Source of the DNA: Saprospiraceae bacterium
GTDB taxonomy: Bacteria; Bacteroidota; Bacteroidia; Chitinophagales; Saprospiraceae
Assembly: GCA_020627705.1 (NCBI GenBank)
Contig: JAHDGJ010000001.1
Location: 348,398-412,397, forward strand
DNA: 64,000 bases
Direction: 5' to 3'
In this document: positions 7,824 to 16,417 of the stretch, piece after piece
Layout of the letters: the number at the start of each line of letters is the position of its first letter
Position numbering within the stretch: position 1 is the first letter of the stretch
Notes under the pieces: model-generated
What the model was told of the DNA's origin: nothing
What the model saw: the letters and a program-made list of their open reading frames with translations, nothing else
Databases searched by the model: none
Translations under genes and position numbers: made by a program

Positions 7824-8533
7824 TCCAAATCTTTGAAAAAATTCCAAATTGGAGAATTTGGCAAATTTGCTGTAAAAGTTATGGGTTCTTTCAAGGTGGG
7901 ATGAATCAATTTCATAGAATAACAATGCAGACCGATACTTTTATCTTCTAAGGGTTTCATATAACGACTGTATTTAGAATCTCCAATTATTGGAGCTCCA
8001 ATACTCTCTAATTGCACACGTATTTGATGAGATCGACCTGTATTTGGTCGAACTTCTAATAAATTGTATCCATTAATACATGCAATTAATTTGTATGATA
8101 ATTTGGCTTTTTTGCCTTTTCGCTTCTCGCGTTCTGATCTAACAATCTTTGTTTTGTTCTTCGATTTATCCTTTAATAAAAAAGATTCTACCGTTCCCTC
8201 CAATTCTGTGGGCTGCTGACGACTTATCGCAAGGTATCTTTTTTCGACTTGCCTTTTCATGAATGCTTCATTGACCCGTGCTAAGGACTTACTTGTTTTA
8301 CAAACCAAAAAACATCCACTGACTGGACGGTCCAAACGATGACTTATGCCCACAAAAACATTCCCTGGTTTATCATAGGTGTACCGAATGTACTTTTCTG
8401 CCAAGTCTTCCATGGATAAATCACCTGTCTTATCTCCATGCGAAAGTATACCCGAAGGCTTATTGAACACCAGAAGGTGGTTATCTTCGTGCAAAACTTT
8501 TAGGCTCTTATAACTGTAGTATTTAGTACTCAT
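7805..8533 (-). CDS. RluA-family RNA pseudouridine synthase
   Basis: A 242-residue enzyme isomerising uridine to pseudouridine in rRNA or tRNA. The catalytic aspartate is D68 in HRLDRPVSG, the family signature; later conserved parts are EVRPNTGRSHQIR and LHCYSMKLIHP. No S4 RNA-binding domain is present, as in the short RluA subgroup found in this phylum. The start is an ATG at 8533, divergent from mqnD by 23 bp. The last codons hold the promoter of the downstream SRP RNA. The target nucleotide is not predictable from the sequence. Confidence 0.9.
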   Translation of the reverse strand: MSTKYYSYKSLKVLHEDNHLLVFNKPSGILSHGDKTGDLSMEDLAEKYIRYTYDKPGNVFVGISHRLDRPVSGCFLVCKTSKSLARVNEAFMKRQVEKRYLAISRQQPTELEGTVESFLLKDKSKNKTKIVRSEREKRKGKKAKLSYKLIACINGYNLLEVRPNTGRSHQIRVQLESIGAPIIGDSKYSRYMKPLEDKSIGLHCYSMKLIHPTLKEPITFTANLPNSPIWNFFKDLDLDALQ

Positions 8534-8556
8534 CTAATCTATTCAGCAATCTTCAA

Positions 8557-9402
8557 ATGCAAATAAAAGATAAAACCACGATTCGAATGGGATTTTCTCC
8601 ATGTCCCAACGATACTTTTATTCTTGACGCTTTGGTAAACAACAAAATACCTATACCCGATAACCTTCATTTTGAATGGATTATAGAAGATGTCGAGAAA
8701 CTCAACAAAAGAGCAATGAACCAAGACGTAGACGTAACAAAATTAAGTTTTGGAGTCGTTCCTTCTATTATTAACTCCTATCAGCTACTAAATGCGGGGA
8801 GTGCTTTAGGCAAAGCTTGTGGTCCATTATTAATCTACAACAAAAAACCCTTAGAACTTGAAAGTGCCACTGTCGGAATCCCTGGCTGGAATACCACCGC
8901 GCACTTTTTGCTTAACCGCTTCTACCCCAATCTCGTTACAAAAAAGGAAATGCTTTTTTCTGATATCGAGGATGCTTTGGTGCAAGGAGACATTGATTTA
9001 GGATTAATTATTCATGAAAATCGCTTTACCTACGAACAAAAAGGACTAAAACTCCTGGCAGATTTGGGAGAAAAATGGGAAAAATCTACAAATCAACATA
9101 TTCCATTAGGTGGTTTTGCTATTCAAAGGACATTTCCTCAAGATTTGAAGCTACAAATCAATGAATTAATACGAAAAAGCCTTCAGTTCGCTAGAAACCA
9201 CCCTGAATCAAGCAAAGAATGGATCAAATCTCACGCTCAAGAGACTAAGGATCAAATAATAAAACAACATATTTCTTTATATGTAAATGAGTTTTCTATG
9301 GATTTAGGATCCGCTGGACAATCAGCAGTCCAACATTTGCTTCATAGTCAATTAGAAAGTAAAAATTTGCAAAAAAATATTTTGCCACTCTTTATCAACT
9401 AA
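8557..9402 (+). CDS. mqnD: 1,4-dihydroxy-6-naphthoate synthase (futalosine pathway)
   Basis: MqnD converts cyclic dehypoxanthine futalosine to 1,4-dihydroxy-6-naphthoate in the alternative (futalosine) menaquinone pathway. The 281-residue protein shows the family pattern GFSPCPNDTF (residues 12-21), TKLSFGVVP, the GIPGWNTTAHFLL loop and GLIIHENRFTY, all typical of the periplasmic-binding-like fold of MqnA/MqnD. The CPND start favours MqnD over MqnA. No other mqn gene is seen here. It is divergent from the RluA gene, and the next 370 bp downstream contain no confident protein gene. Confidence 0.9.
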   Translation: MQIKDKTTIRMGFSPCPNDTFILDALVNNKIPIPDNLHFEWIIEDVEKLNKRAMNQDVDVTKLSFGVVPSIINSYQLLNAGSALGKACGPLLIYNKKPLELESATVGIPGWNTTAHFLLNRFYPNLVTKKEMLFSDIEDALVQGDIDLGLIIHENRFTYEQKGLKLLADLGEKWEKSTNQHIPLGGFAIQRTFPQDLKLQINELIRKSLQFARNHPESSKEWIKSHAQETKDQIIKQHISLYVNEFSMDLGSAGQSAVQHLLHSQLESKNLQKNILPLFIN

Positions 9403-9500
9403 GCCCTTTCTGGCCAATATTTTACATATTAAAATAAATTAATATTTATATATTGCTTAAAATAAATGATATACATATTATGATTTTGTTTAATATGTTA

Positions 9501-9508
9501 TATATTTG
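9501..9508 (+). promoter_or_regulatory. Putative -7 promoter box TATATTTG
   Basis: An exact match to TAnnTTTG, located 10 nt before the first 19-nt element and about 43 nt before a terminator hairpin. No convincing -33 box is seen at the usual distance. If it is real, the transcript would start near 9515 and be only about 70 nt long. Confidence 0.4.
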
Positions 9509-9517
9509 AGTTGTGTA

Positions 9518-9536
9518 AGTTTTGGTTATTAAATTG
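9518..9536 (+). repeat. 19-nt duplicated element, copy 1
   Basis: The sequence agttttggttattaaattg is identical to the copy at 9723-9741. Here it is followed 14 nt later by a perfect 10-bp terminator hairpin. It is preceded by gtgta, which is also shared with the second copy. Confidence 0.9.
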
Positions 9537-9550
9537 TAAAATTCGTTTTT

Positions 9551-9585
9551 GCTCGAAGAAGAAGTTCTTCGAGCAATTTTTTTTT
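9551..9585 (+). terminator. Rho-independent terminator 1
   Basis: A perfect 10-bp stem (gctcgaagaa with ttcttcgagc, 4-nt loop gaag) is followed by aa and a run of nine T on the plus strand. On the opposite strand the stem is not followed by a T-run, so it acts on plus-strand transcription. It lies about 150 bp past the end of mqnD. Confidence 0.88.
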
Positions 9586-9643
9586 GTGCCTCTCCCATTT
9601 CTTTTAGATAAAATATGTACCAAATCCTTATATCTACCCTTTG

Positions 9644-9742
9644 ATGAAGAAAGATTCTATAGTCGTATTATTTAATATAATTATGTTTTGGCATGGGTTT
9701 TGCCAATTGATGGGTGTATATGAGTTTTGGTTATTAAATTGA
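9644..9742 (+). CDS. Possible 32-aa hydrophobic small protein
   Basis: ATG to TGA, 32 codons, with a Lys-Lys-Asp start, a hydrophobic middle (VVLFNIIMFW) and the ending GVYEFWLLN. The last codons are encoded by the second copy of the 19-nt element, and a terminator begins 6 nt after the stop. It could be a small membrane peptide, or an accidental ORF across a small RNA. The first copy of the element is open in the same frame but has no ATG start, which weighs against conserved coding. Low confidence. Confidence 0.2.
   Translation: MKKDSIVVLFNIIMFWHGFCQLMGVYEFWLLN
9723..9741 (+). repeat. 19-nt duplicated element, copy 2
   Basis: Identical to 9518-9536. It is followed 6 nt later by the GC-rich terminator at 9748-9776, mirroring the element-plus-hairpin layout of the first copy, although the two hairpins have different sequences. 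Confidence 0.9.
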
Positions 9743-9747
9743 GTAAT

Positions 9748-9776
9748 GCCCGAGTTTCGTCACTCGGGCTTTTTTT
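9748..9776 (+). terminator. Rho-independent terminator 2
   Basis: An 8-bp GC-rich stem (gcccgagt with actcgggc, loop ttcgtc) followed by seven T on the plus strand. The T-run overlaps the stop codon of the convergent helicase gene. On the minus strand the stem is followed by attactcaattt, a weak tract, so efficient termination for the helicase is doubtful. Confidence 0.85.
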
Positions 9777-10998
9777 ATTTCCGCTTTTTCCAATGGCGTG
9801 AATTTCCTCCCTTTTTACCAAAACTTCTCCTTTTACTCGGCCGTCTGCTAGGATCATATTTTGGTCCAGGCTTCATATCAGGAAACAAAGGAGCTTTCAT
9901 AACCTCAGATTCGATCAAGCGTTCGATTTTACCAAACTTAGACATGTCATCTTCAGTGATCAAGGTAATTGCTACACCCGTAGTGTCTGCACGAGCAGTA
10001 CGCCCTACTCGATGTACATAATCAGCGGCATCTCCCGGTACATCATAATTGATAACCAAATTGATGTCCTTAATATCAATTCCTCTGGAAAGCACATCTG
10101 TTGCTACGATTATTCGAGTTTCTTTTGATTTAAACTTCCGAACTGCCAATTCTCTTTCCGATTGTTCTAAATCACTTGAAACTGCTTGAACCGATCTATC
10201 CGTTTTTTGAATACCACGCACTATTTGACCAACCTTCTTTTTGGTGGAACTAAATATAATAATGCTTTTGTATTGCGGTTTATCTGCAATCAATCTACTG
10301 ATCAACTCAATTTTTTGATCCTCACCTAAACAATAAGCCACCTGCAACACGCCTGCCGCAGGTTTAGAAACAGCTAGACTTATTTCTTCCGGATCGTTTA
10401 ATAGTTTTTTACCTAGTGCTTTAATCTTAGGCGGAAAGGTTGCGCTAAACAAAAGCGTCTGTTTCTTTTTCGGTAGGAAAGAGGCTATTTTCTCAATATC
10501 ATCTACAAATCCCATATCCAACATTCGATCCGCCTCATCCAGAATAAAATGGCGAATGTTTGCAAATTTGACATAGCCCATATTTAAATGAGATATTAAC
10601 TTTCCAGGAGTAGCTACAATGATATTTGCACCATTGATAAGCGCCTTTTTTTGTTCTTCAAACTCTTGACCATCTCCGCCTCCATATACTGCTCTGGAAC
10701 TAATATCTGCGAAATACGCAAACGCTTGAATTTGATGTTCAATTTGCACTGCCAATTCTCGTGTAGGCGCTAATACCAAACAAGCGGTTTCATCTCTTGG
10801 GTATGTTGCAATATGCTCTAACACGGGGAGTATAAATGCGGCGGTCTTACCAGTACCTGTTTGAGCGCAAGCTAACAAATCTTTCTTTTGTAAAATTAGT
10901 GGGATTGCTGCTGCTTGAATGGGTGTTGCATTTTCGAATCCCATATAGCCTAAAGCCTCCATCAATCCTTCTCCAAGTCCTAATTCTTTAAACGTCAT
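9775..10998 (-). CDS. DEAD-box ATP-dependent RNA helicase (RhlE-like)
   Basis: A 407-residue DEAD-box helicase that unwinds RNA duplexes using ATP, probably in ribosome assembly or RNA decay. Conserved elements in order: Q motif (FENATPIQ, near residue 22), Walker A AQTGTGKT, PTRELAVQ, DEAD box in LDEADRMLDMG, SAT in LLFSATFP, and the C-terminal RecA lobe with VATDVLSRGID and HRVGRTARA. A short basic tail (KRRSFGKKGG...KKRK) probably binds RNA. Its length and tail fit the RhlE group. It is convergent with terminator 2. Confidence 0.93.
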   Translation of the reverse strand: MTFKELGLGEGLMEALGYMGFENATPIQAAAIPLILQKKDLLACAQTGTGKTAAFILPVLEHIATYPRDETACLVLAPTRELAVQIEHQIQAFAYFADISSRAVYGGGDGQEFEEQKKALINGANIIVATPGKLISHLNMGYVKFANIRHFILDEADRMLDMGFVDDIEKIASFLPKKKQTLLFSATFPPKIKALGKKLLNDPEEISLAVSKPAAGVLQVAYCLGEDQKIELISRLIADKPQYKSIIIFSSTKKKVGQIVRGIQKTDRSVQAVSSDLEQSERELAVRKFKSKETRIIVATDVLSRGIDIKDINLVINYDVPGDAADYVHRVGRTARADTTGVAITLITEDDMSKFGKIERLIESEVMKAPLFPDMKPGPKYDPSRRPSKRRSFGKKGGNSRHWKKRK

Positions 10999-11138
10999 TG
11001 GCAGTAAATGTATAAACTGTTAAGCGTTTTGACATTCTTAAGCATTAATTAGTTTGAATAAAGTTGTAAATAGGTTTAAGAATTTCGTTATTCGTAGTGT
11101 TTACGTATCTATTACTAATTACAGCGTCTATTAACTAT

Positions 11139-13520
11139 ATGAGATTTTATTTGATCATATTTTTGTTGTTATCTCAACCTTTGCTTTGGGCACAACCACA
11201 ACCTTGTGGTCCAACTCCAATCATGGCAAACAATTGTGCGGACGCATGTGTGATCTGTGATATAAACGGATTTACGGGCACAAACAACCTTCAAGCGGGA
11301 GCACCTGGCCCAGAGCCACCTACCTTTTGCAGTACACCTGATGACATGCACTATATCGCATTTATTGCAGGTTCTGAATCGCTTAGCATAGAAATTATTG
11401 TAGACAATTGCATCATGGGACAGTGTTTCGAAATCAGTCTTGATCTTGGCTTTTTCGAAAGCTTAGATTGCCAAACATTTGTCCCTATTACAGAATGTGA
11501 AGAAAATTTATCCAACAACGATTCTTTTGTCTTCAATACCACCGAACCCTTAACCATCGGCCAGCATTATTACCTTGTGATGGATGGTTCTTGTGGTTCT
11601 ATATGTAATTGGACATTCAATGTTTTGGAAGGAACCACAGAGGTGAGTCCTTTAGATTCCTCCGGTGAGATAATCATGCCTGATGAAATTTGCCCCGAAT
11701 TCCCGACAGTTATACAAAATTCTGGAGTGGTTGGAGCGGCCTTATATTTTTGGGAAGTAAATGGCAACAGTGTTAGCAATACATCAGATCAATTTAGCTT
11801 TTCGTTTCCTAATGAAGGCACTTACGAAATCTGTGTTAGGGCAGCAAATGTGTGTGATGAGGGGCCAAGAATTTGCGATTCCATTCGGGTTAGAGAGATT
11901 GAAACTTTAGAATTAAACGAACTCTTATGCGAAGGAGATTGCATAACAGTAAATGATATGGAGTTTTGTACTGCTGGAGTTTTCCAAGAAATTGTGGTGT
12001 TACCTAATGGCTGTGACAGCATTATAAACTTACAGGTAGAAGTTTTACCTCAACCTCTCACCAATTTAGACGTCTGGATTTGCAATGATCAATCCTTCTC
12101 CATCGGATCAAACACCTTCGACCAAACAGGAAGTTACAGCGGCACAGTGCTTACAGAGAATGATTGCGACAGTATTGTCAACTTAGAACTACTTGTAATT
12201 GAATGCGAAATAGAAGGTACTGCAGATCAGACTGCTGTAATTTGTAACGGTACTGCGAGTGGCATCTTGAGTTTTTCTATAGATCAAGGTACACCTCCTT
12301 TGAGCTATACTTACACAAATATTGCTAACACCTCCATTACTGGCACGGGAACCACAGATCTTTTAACAAACAATGACATCGTGGGCCTACCAGCAGGAAC
12401 CTATCAAATTTATGTTCAAGACAATTTTAACAACGACGTGGTATTGCCGCTGATTGAGGTAACAGAACCCCCAGTGATGTCCAATACTTTTGAAGCATCC
12501 AATTTTAGTGGTTTTAATGTGAGTTGCAACCAGTATTTCGACCCTCAAACCCAAACAACGGTTGATGGTGATGATGGTAGTCTACAGGCCTTTCCCAATG
12601 GTGGGGTGCCGCCATACTCTTTTGTTTGGAGCAACCAACAAACAGAACAAACAGCAATAAATCTAAGGGCAACTGCGTATCAAGTCACCATTACCGATGC
12701 CGTAGGTTGTGAATTTATAGCAGATTTTACTTTATCTGCTCCACCAAGTTTAGAACCAGCAGTAGAATTTATTGATCCAAATTGTGATGGTTTTGATTCG
12801 GGAAACATTATCGTAAGTTCGATTTCAGGAGGAGTCGGGCCATACAATTTTGCCTTAAACACTCCAAATCAGTTTACCATGGATTCGATATTTGAAGGCC
12901 TCTTTGAAGGAGACTACAGTGTGTATGTCCAAGACGCCAATGCCTGCATTGCGGAGATTGCTGGAAATTTGACGGCACCTGAGATACCAGTAATTACCAA
13001 TCCTGGTCCTTTGGAAATGGATTTAGGTGATTCTATTTCTATTATTCCAGGAGTCAATGACATAGAAATTTTGTCAATTCTCTGGAATGACAATACTGAT
13101 TTGAGCTGTCCCGACTGTTTGGAACCCGTAAGCTACGCCGTAAATAACACTGCCTATAACTTAGTTGTAACCTCCACAGACGACTGCAGTGATGAAGAAA
13201 TAATTGAAATAAAGGTCAACAAAATAAGACCTGTATATATTCCTAATATATTTTCTCCGAATAAAGATGGAGTCAACGATGTTTTTACGGTATATACCAA
13301 TAGAGCTACGGAGATTGTAGAAGAACTGAGTATTTTTGATCGGTGGGGTAATTTGATTTTTGAACAAAAAAACTTTCCATCCAATGATGAATCTTATGGT
13401 TGGAATGGAAAATTTAAAGGCAAGGAGTTGAAAACAGGGGTATTTGTGTATTATGCCAAATTGAAATTCATAGATAACATTGTCTTACCTTACACCGGCA
13501 GCATAACTCTTTCGAAGTAG
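11139..13520 (+). CDS. T9SS-exported surface protein with SprB-like repeats and CHU_C domain (paralog 1)
   Basis: A 793-residue exported protein. It has a signal peptide ending at WAQ, a Cys-rich N-terminal domain (about residues 20-170), a PKD/Ig-like region with repeated paired cysteines, and three SprB-type repeats (PLSYTYTN, PPYSFVWSN and GPYNFALN mark them) in the C-terminal half. The end is a type B sorting domain for the type IX secretion system, recognised by PNIFSPNKDGVNDVF, FDRWGNLIF and a final YTGSITLSK. The ATG at 11139 starts the signal peptide; the frame is open from a GTG at 11097. Its tandem neighbour at 13623 is a full-length paralog. It is probably an adhesin or gliding-associated surface protein. 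Confidence 0.85.
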   Translation: MRFYLIIFLLLSQPLLWAQPQPCGPTPIMANNCADACVICDINGFTGTNNLQAGAPGPEPPTFCSTPDDMHYIAFIAGSESLSIEIIVDNCIMGQCFEISLDLGFFESLDCQTFVPITECEENLSNNDSFVFNTTEPLTIGQHYYLVMDGSCGSICNWTFNVLEGTTEVSPLDSSGEIIMPDEICPEFPTVIQNSGVVGAALYFWEVNGNSVSNTSDQFSFSFPNEGTYEICVRAANVCDEGPRICDSIRVREIETLELNELLCEGDCITVNDMEFCTAGVFQEIVVLPNGCDSIINLQVEVLPQPLTNLDVWICNDQSFSIGSNTFDQTGSYSGTVLTENDCDSIVNLELLVIECEIEGTADQTAVICNGTASGILSFSIDQGTPPLSYTYTNIANTSITGTGTTDLLTNNDIVGLPAGTYQIYVQDNFNNDVVLPLIEVTEPPVMSNTFEASNFSGFNVSCNQYFDPQTQTTVDGDDGSLQAFPNGGVPPYSFVWSNQQTEQTAINLRATAYQVTITDAVGCEFIADFTLSAPPSLEPAVEFIDPNCDGFDSGNIIVSSISGGVGPYNFALNTPNQFTMDSIFEGLFEGDYSVYVQDANACIAEIAGNLTAPEIPVITNPGPLEMDLGDSISIIPGVNDIEILSILWNDNTDLSCPDCLEPVSYAVNNTAYNLVVTSTDDCSDEEIIEIKVNKIRPVYIPNIFSPNKDGVNDVFTVYTNRATEIVEELSIFDRWGNLIFEQKNFPSNDESYGWNGKFKGKELKTGVFVYYAKLKFIDNIVLPYTGSITLSK

Positions 13521-13622
13521 AGTAAGTCCTAATAGTGCAAACTTCCTTTAGCGAACCAATTTTTATGATAAGAAAACATCATAACTTACCATTTACTGAA
13601 TTGAATCGTATAATTTATTGAT

Positions 13623-16001
13623 ATGAGATATTTGTTAGTTGTTTTGGTGTTTTTATTTTTTGGATCAACTTTTTTGACAGCACAGCCTCAACCTTGTGGT
13701 CCAGATCCTGTAATGTCCAACAGCTGTGCAAATGCTTGTGTAATTTGTGACATCAATGGCTTTACAGGAACTAACAATCTTCAAGCTGGTGCTCCAGGCC
13801 CAGAACCACCAGATTTTTGTAGCTGGCCTAATGATATGCACTGGATCGCTTTTATCGCTGGGAGTACTTCATTGGATATTCGAATTGACGTATTCAATTG
13901 TATTCAAATGGGATTTGAGCAAAGTTTGGATCTCGGATTTTATGAAAGCCTAGATTGTCAAAATTTTACACCAATTACGGAATGTCGAATGGACTTAGAT
14001 GGTGGAGATTCACATGTTTTTGAAGCTGATAATTTGAACATAGGTCAACATTATTATCTAGTCATGGATGGAAGTAGTGGCTCAATATGTGAGTGGTCGT
14101 TTACTGTTGAGGAAGGGACAACGCAAGTCAGTCCAATTGACAATTCGGGACAAATAGAATTTCCAGTAGAAACCTGCCCCAACTTCCCTACAGTTATTTC
14201 TAATTCTGGTGTTACAGGAGCCGCCCTTTATTTCTGGACGGTAGATGGCGCTGCCATTAGCAATACAGCGCAACAATTTTCTTATTCGTTTCCTGCTGAA
14301 GGCAAATATGAAGTTTGCGTAAGAGCAGCCAATGTATGTGATGAAGGACCAGCGGTTTGTGATTCGATCTCTGTTAGAGAAATAGAAACCTTAGAAATCA
14401 ATGAAGTGCTGTGCGATGGTGAATGCGTTATGGCTAACAATATAGAGTTTTGCACCACGGGTGTTTTTCAAGAAGTGATTACATTACCCAATGGATGCGA
14501 CAGTATTATTAATATAATATTAGAAGTACTCCCCCAACCTCTTACAAACCTTGACCTTTGGATTTGTAACGATCAAGAATATTTCATTGGAACCGAAGCA
14601 TACAACGAAACGGGTTCTTACGCAGGTATCGTTCTTACCGAAAACGAATGCGACAGCATTGTCAATCTAGAACTTTTGGTTATTGAATGTGAAATTCTTG
14701 GAACAACAGAAGATCGAGACGTGATTTGCAATGGAGAATCCAATGGAATGTTGGTCTTTTCGGTTGATCAAGGAACACCGCCTTTAGAATTTACTTACGT
14801 GAATACAGAAATTCCAAGTATAACTGGCATGGGTTCGACTAACTTATTAGTCGACAACGAAATTCAGGGATTGCCTGCAGGTCCTTACCAAATCTATATT
14901 CAAGATGAGTTTGGAAATGATGTTGTGGTAAGAGATACCGTTAGAGAACCTCAAATTCTACAAACTAGTCTTAGTCCATCAGACTACAATGGCTTTAACG
15001 TAAGTTGTAATCAATATTTCGATACCACTTCACAAATGATGATCGAAGGAAATGATGGCACGCTAACAGCCAATCCAATTGGAGGCGTCCCGCCCTATTC
15101 CTATCAATGGAGTGACAATCAAACAACACAAACAGCTGTTGGCTTAACAGCTACATCTTACGAAGTAACGGTTACTGACGCTGTTGGATGTACCACTTTA
15201 GCCAATTTCACCCTAGAAGCACCCACTTTGATTCAACCTAGTGTTGATTTTATTGATCCAAATTGCGACGGCTTTGATACTGGAATAATCAATGTAACAG
15301 AAATTGCAGGAGGCATCGAACCCTACGAGATTGCATTAAATTCCACTACTCAATTTGGACAAGATTCAAGCTTCCAAAATTTATTTGAAGGCAGCTATGA
15401 TATCTATGTTGTCGATGACAACAATTGTATTTCGTGGATAAATGGAGGAATTACCGCACCGGACATTCCTGTGATTGAATTTACCGAAGATCTTGAAATC
15501 AACTTAGGCGATTCGATTCAAATCAATACTATATTAAATGATATAGAGATTCAAAATATTCTTTGGACGGATGCTGAATCTTTGAGTTGTGGTGATTGTT
15601 TAGAACCCGTAAGTTATGCGGTCAATAATTCAACATATGATATTACAGTAACTTCAGTAGATGATTGCCAGGATACCGAGAGCATTTCGATTACGGTTAA
15701 TAAGATTAGGCCTGTATATTTTCCAAATGTGTTTTCTCCTAATAAAGATGGTGTAAATGATGTGTTTACAGTGTATACCAATAGAGCTACAGAAATCGTA
15801 GAAGAATTGACGGTATTTGATCGCTGGGGAAATTTGGTTTTTGAACAAAAAGATTTTGCTTCAAACGATGAATCCCTTGGGTGGAATGGAAAGTTTAATG
15901 GTCAAAACTTAAATGCTGGAGTCTATGTGTATTATGCAACACTTCGGTTTATTGATGGCGAAATTCTACCATATACAGGCAGCATCAGCATAACCCAATA
16001 A
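13623..16001 (+). CDS. T9SS-exported surface protein with SprB-like repeats and CHU_C domain (paralog 2)
   Basis: A 792-residue paralog of the protein at 11139, with the same domain order from signal peptide (FLTAQ) to the CHU_C sorting domain (FSPNKDGVNDVFTVYTNRATE shared with paralog 1). Long blocks are identical, for example CVICDINGFTGTNNLQAGAP and CDSIVNLELLVIEC, but synonymous positions differ widely. This indicates an old duplication under selection rather than a recent copy. The main differences lie in the exposed Ig/SprB-like stretches. It starts 102 bp after paralog 1; no terminator was seen between them, so co-transcription is possible. Confidence 0.85.
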   Translation: MRYLLVVLVFLFFGSTFLTAQPQPCGPDPVMSNSCANACVICDINGFTGTNNLQAGAPGPEPPDFCSWPNDMHWIAFIAGSTSLDIRIDVFNCIQMGFEQSLDLGFYESLDCQNFTPITECRMDLDGGDSHVFEADNLNIGQHYYLVMDGSSGSICEWSFTVEEGTTQVSPIDNSGQIEFPVETCPNFPTVISNSGVTGAALYFWTVDGAAISNTAQQFSYSFPAEGKYEVCVRAANVCDEGPAVCDSISVREIETLEINEVLCDGECVMANNIEFCTTGVFQEVITLPNGCDSIINIILEVLPQPLTNLDLWICNDQEYFIGTEAYNETGSYAGIVLTENECDSIVNLELLVIECEILGTTEDRDVICNGESNGMLVFSVDQGTPPLEFTYVNTEIPSITGMGSTNLLVDNEIQGLPAGPYQIYIQDEFGNDVVVRDTVREPQILQTSLSPSDYNGFNVSCNQYFDTTSQMMIEGNDGTLTANPIGGVPPYSYQWSDNQTTQTAVGLTATSYEVTVTDAVGCTTLANFTLEAPTLIQPSVDFIDPNCDGFDTGIINVTEIAGGIEPYEIALNSTTQFGQDSSFQNLFEGSYDIYVVDDNNCISWINGGITAPDIPVIEFTEDLEINLGDSIQINTILNDIEIQNILWTDAESLSCGDCLEPVSYAVNNSTYDITVTSVDDCQDTESISITVNKIRPVYFPNVFSPNKDGVNDVFTVYTNRATEIVEELTVFDRWGNLVFEQKDFASNDESLGWNGKFNGQNLNAGVYVYYATLRFIDGEILPYTGSISITQ

Positions 16002-16125
16002 TATTAACCAATAGAGCAAGCAGCTTTGCTCACACATCTTTGTTTGTAAAAATTAGCCCATAAGCGAAGCCTGAAACAAGCATTTGCAGTATCCTGAAAT
16101 TTAGTATTCCTAGATACAAAAGGAA

Positions 16126-16169
16126 GAGAAAATAAAAAACCCTTGTAAATCACTGATCTACAAGGGTTT
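16126..16169 (-). terminator. Rho-independent terminator of tRNA-Glu
   Basis: On the minus strand an 11-bp perfect stem (aaacccttgta with tacaagggttt, 11-nt loop) is followed by TTTTTTATTTTC. It begins 15 nt after the 3' end of the tRNA gene. Confidence 0.9.
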
Positions 16170-16183
16170 CCGGGTTGGAAAAG

Positions 16184-16255
16184 TAGCCCGTAGGGGAATC
16201 GAACCCCTCTTACCAGGATGAAAACCTGGCGTCCTAGCCGATAGACGAACGGGCC
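16184..16255 (-). tRNA. tRNA-Glu (anticodon TTC)
   Basis: A 72-nt cloverleaf on the minus strand: acceptor GGCCCGU/ACGGGCU (with the G1-U72 pair I recall for Bacteroidota tRNA-Glu), anticodon stem CCAGG/CCUGG around loop UUUUCAU with anticodon UUC, and T arm AGGGG-UUCGAUU-CCCCU. The discriminator base is A and CCA is not encoded. It is a single gene with its own promoter and terminator. Confidence 0.96.
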
Positions 16256-16274
16256 GCTTTGTTCTAAAGCATCG

Positions 16275-16282
16275 CAAATATA
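16275..16282 (-). promoter_or_regulatory. Promoter -7 box for tRNA-Glu
   Basis: TATATTTG on the minus strand, an exact TAnnTTTG match 19 bp before the mature tRNA 5' end, giving a short leader of about 13 nt. No clear -33 TTTG is seen. An 11-bp inverted repeat (16288-16298 with 16319-16329) lies just upstream. Confidence 0.55.
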
Positions 16283-16287
16283 TTATC

Positions 16288-16329
16288 TTTCTGAAAAAGC
16301 TTCCGTAACTGACCTACTTTTTTCAGAAA
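16288..16329. repeat. 11-bp inverted repeat upstream of the tRNA-Glu promoter
   Basis: tttctgaaaaa (16288-16298) and its exact complement tttttcagaaa (16319-16329) are separated by 20 bp. It could be an operator, a weak terminator or a chance AT-rich palindrome. The rest of 16330-16417 shows nothing recognisable. Confidence 0.6.
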
Positions 16330-16417
16330 ACTTACATTTTTTTTCATTTCATCCGTCATAATTCAACAAAAGGGATTTTGAATCCGTTTTTTATACACCG
16401 CTCCATTTAGAATTTCA

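Larger units (their letters stand above)
9403..9774. other. 372-bp intergenic region with duplicated element and two terminators
   Basis: No confident protein gene lies between mqnD and the helicase. The region is AT-rich and holds a putative promoter (9501-9508), two copies of a 19-nt element (9518-9536 and 9723-9741) and a strong intrinsic terminator after each copy, both reading on the plus strand. A 32-codon ORF (9644-9742) overlaps the second copy. The arrangement suggests one or two short plus-strand RNAs. Confidence 0.7.

Noticed and set aside
7662-7925. N-terminal extension of transaldolase (frame open to 7925)
   Set aside because: The extension runs through the SRP RNA and the end of the RluA gene, and the recognised family start MQFFIDTAS begins at 7661.
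11097-11138. GTG start extending paralog 1 by 14 residues
   Set aside because: The extended N-terminus is not a signal peptide, whereas the ATG at 11139 starts one of normal shape, as in paralog 2.
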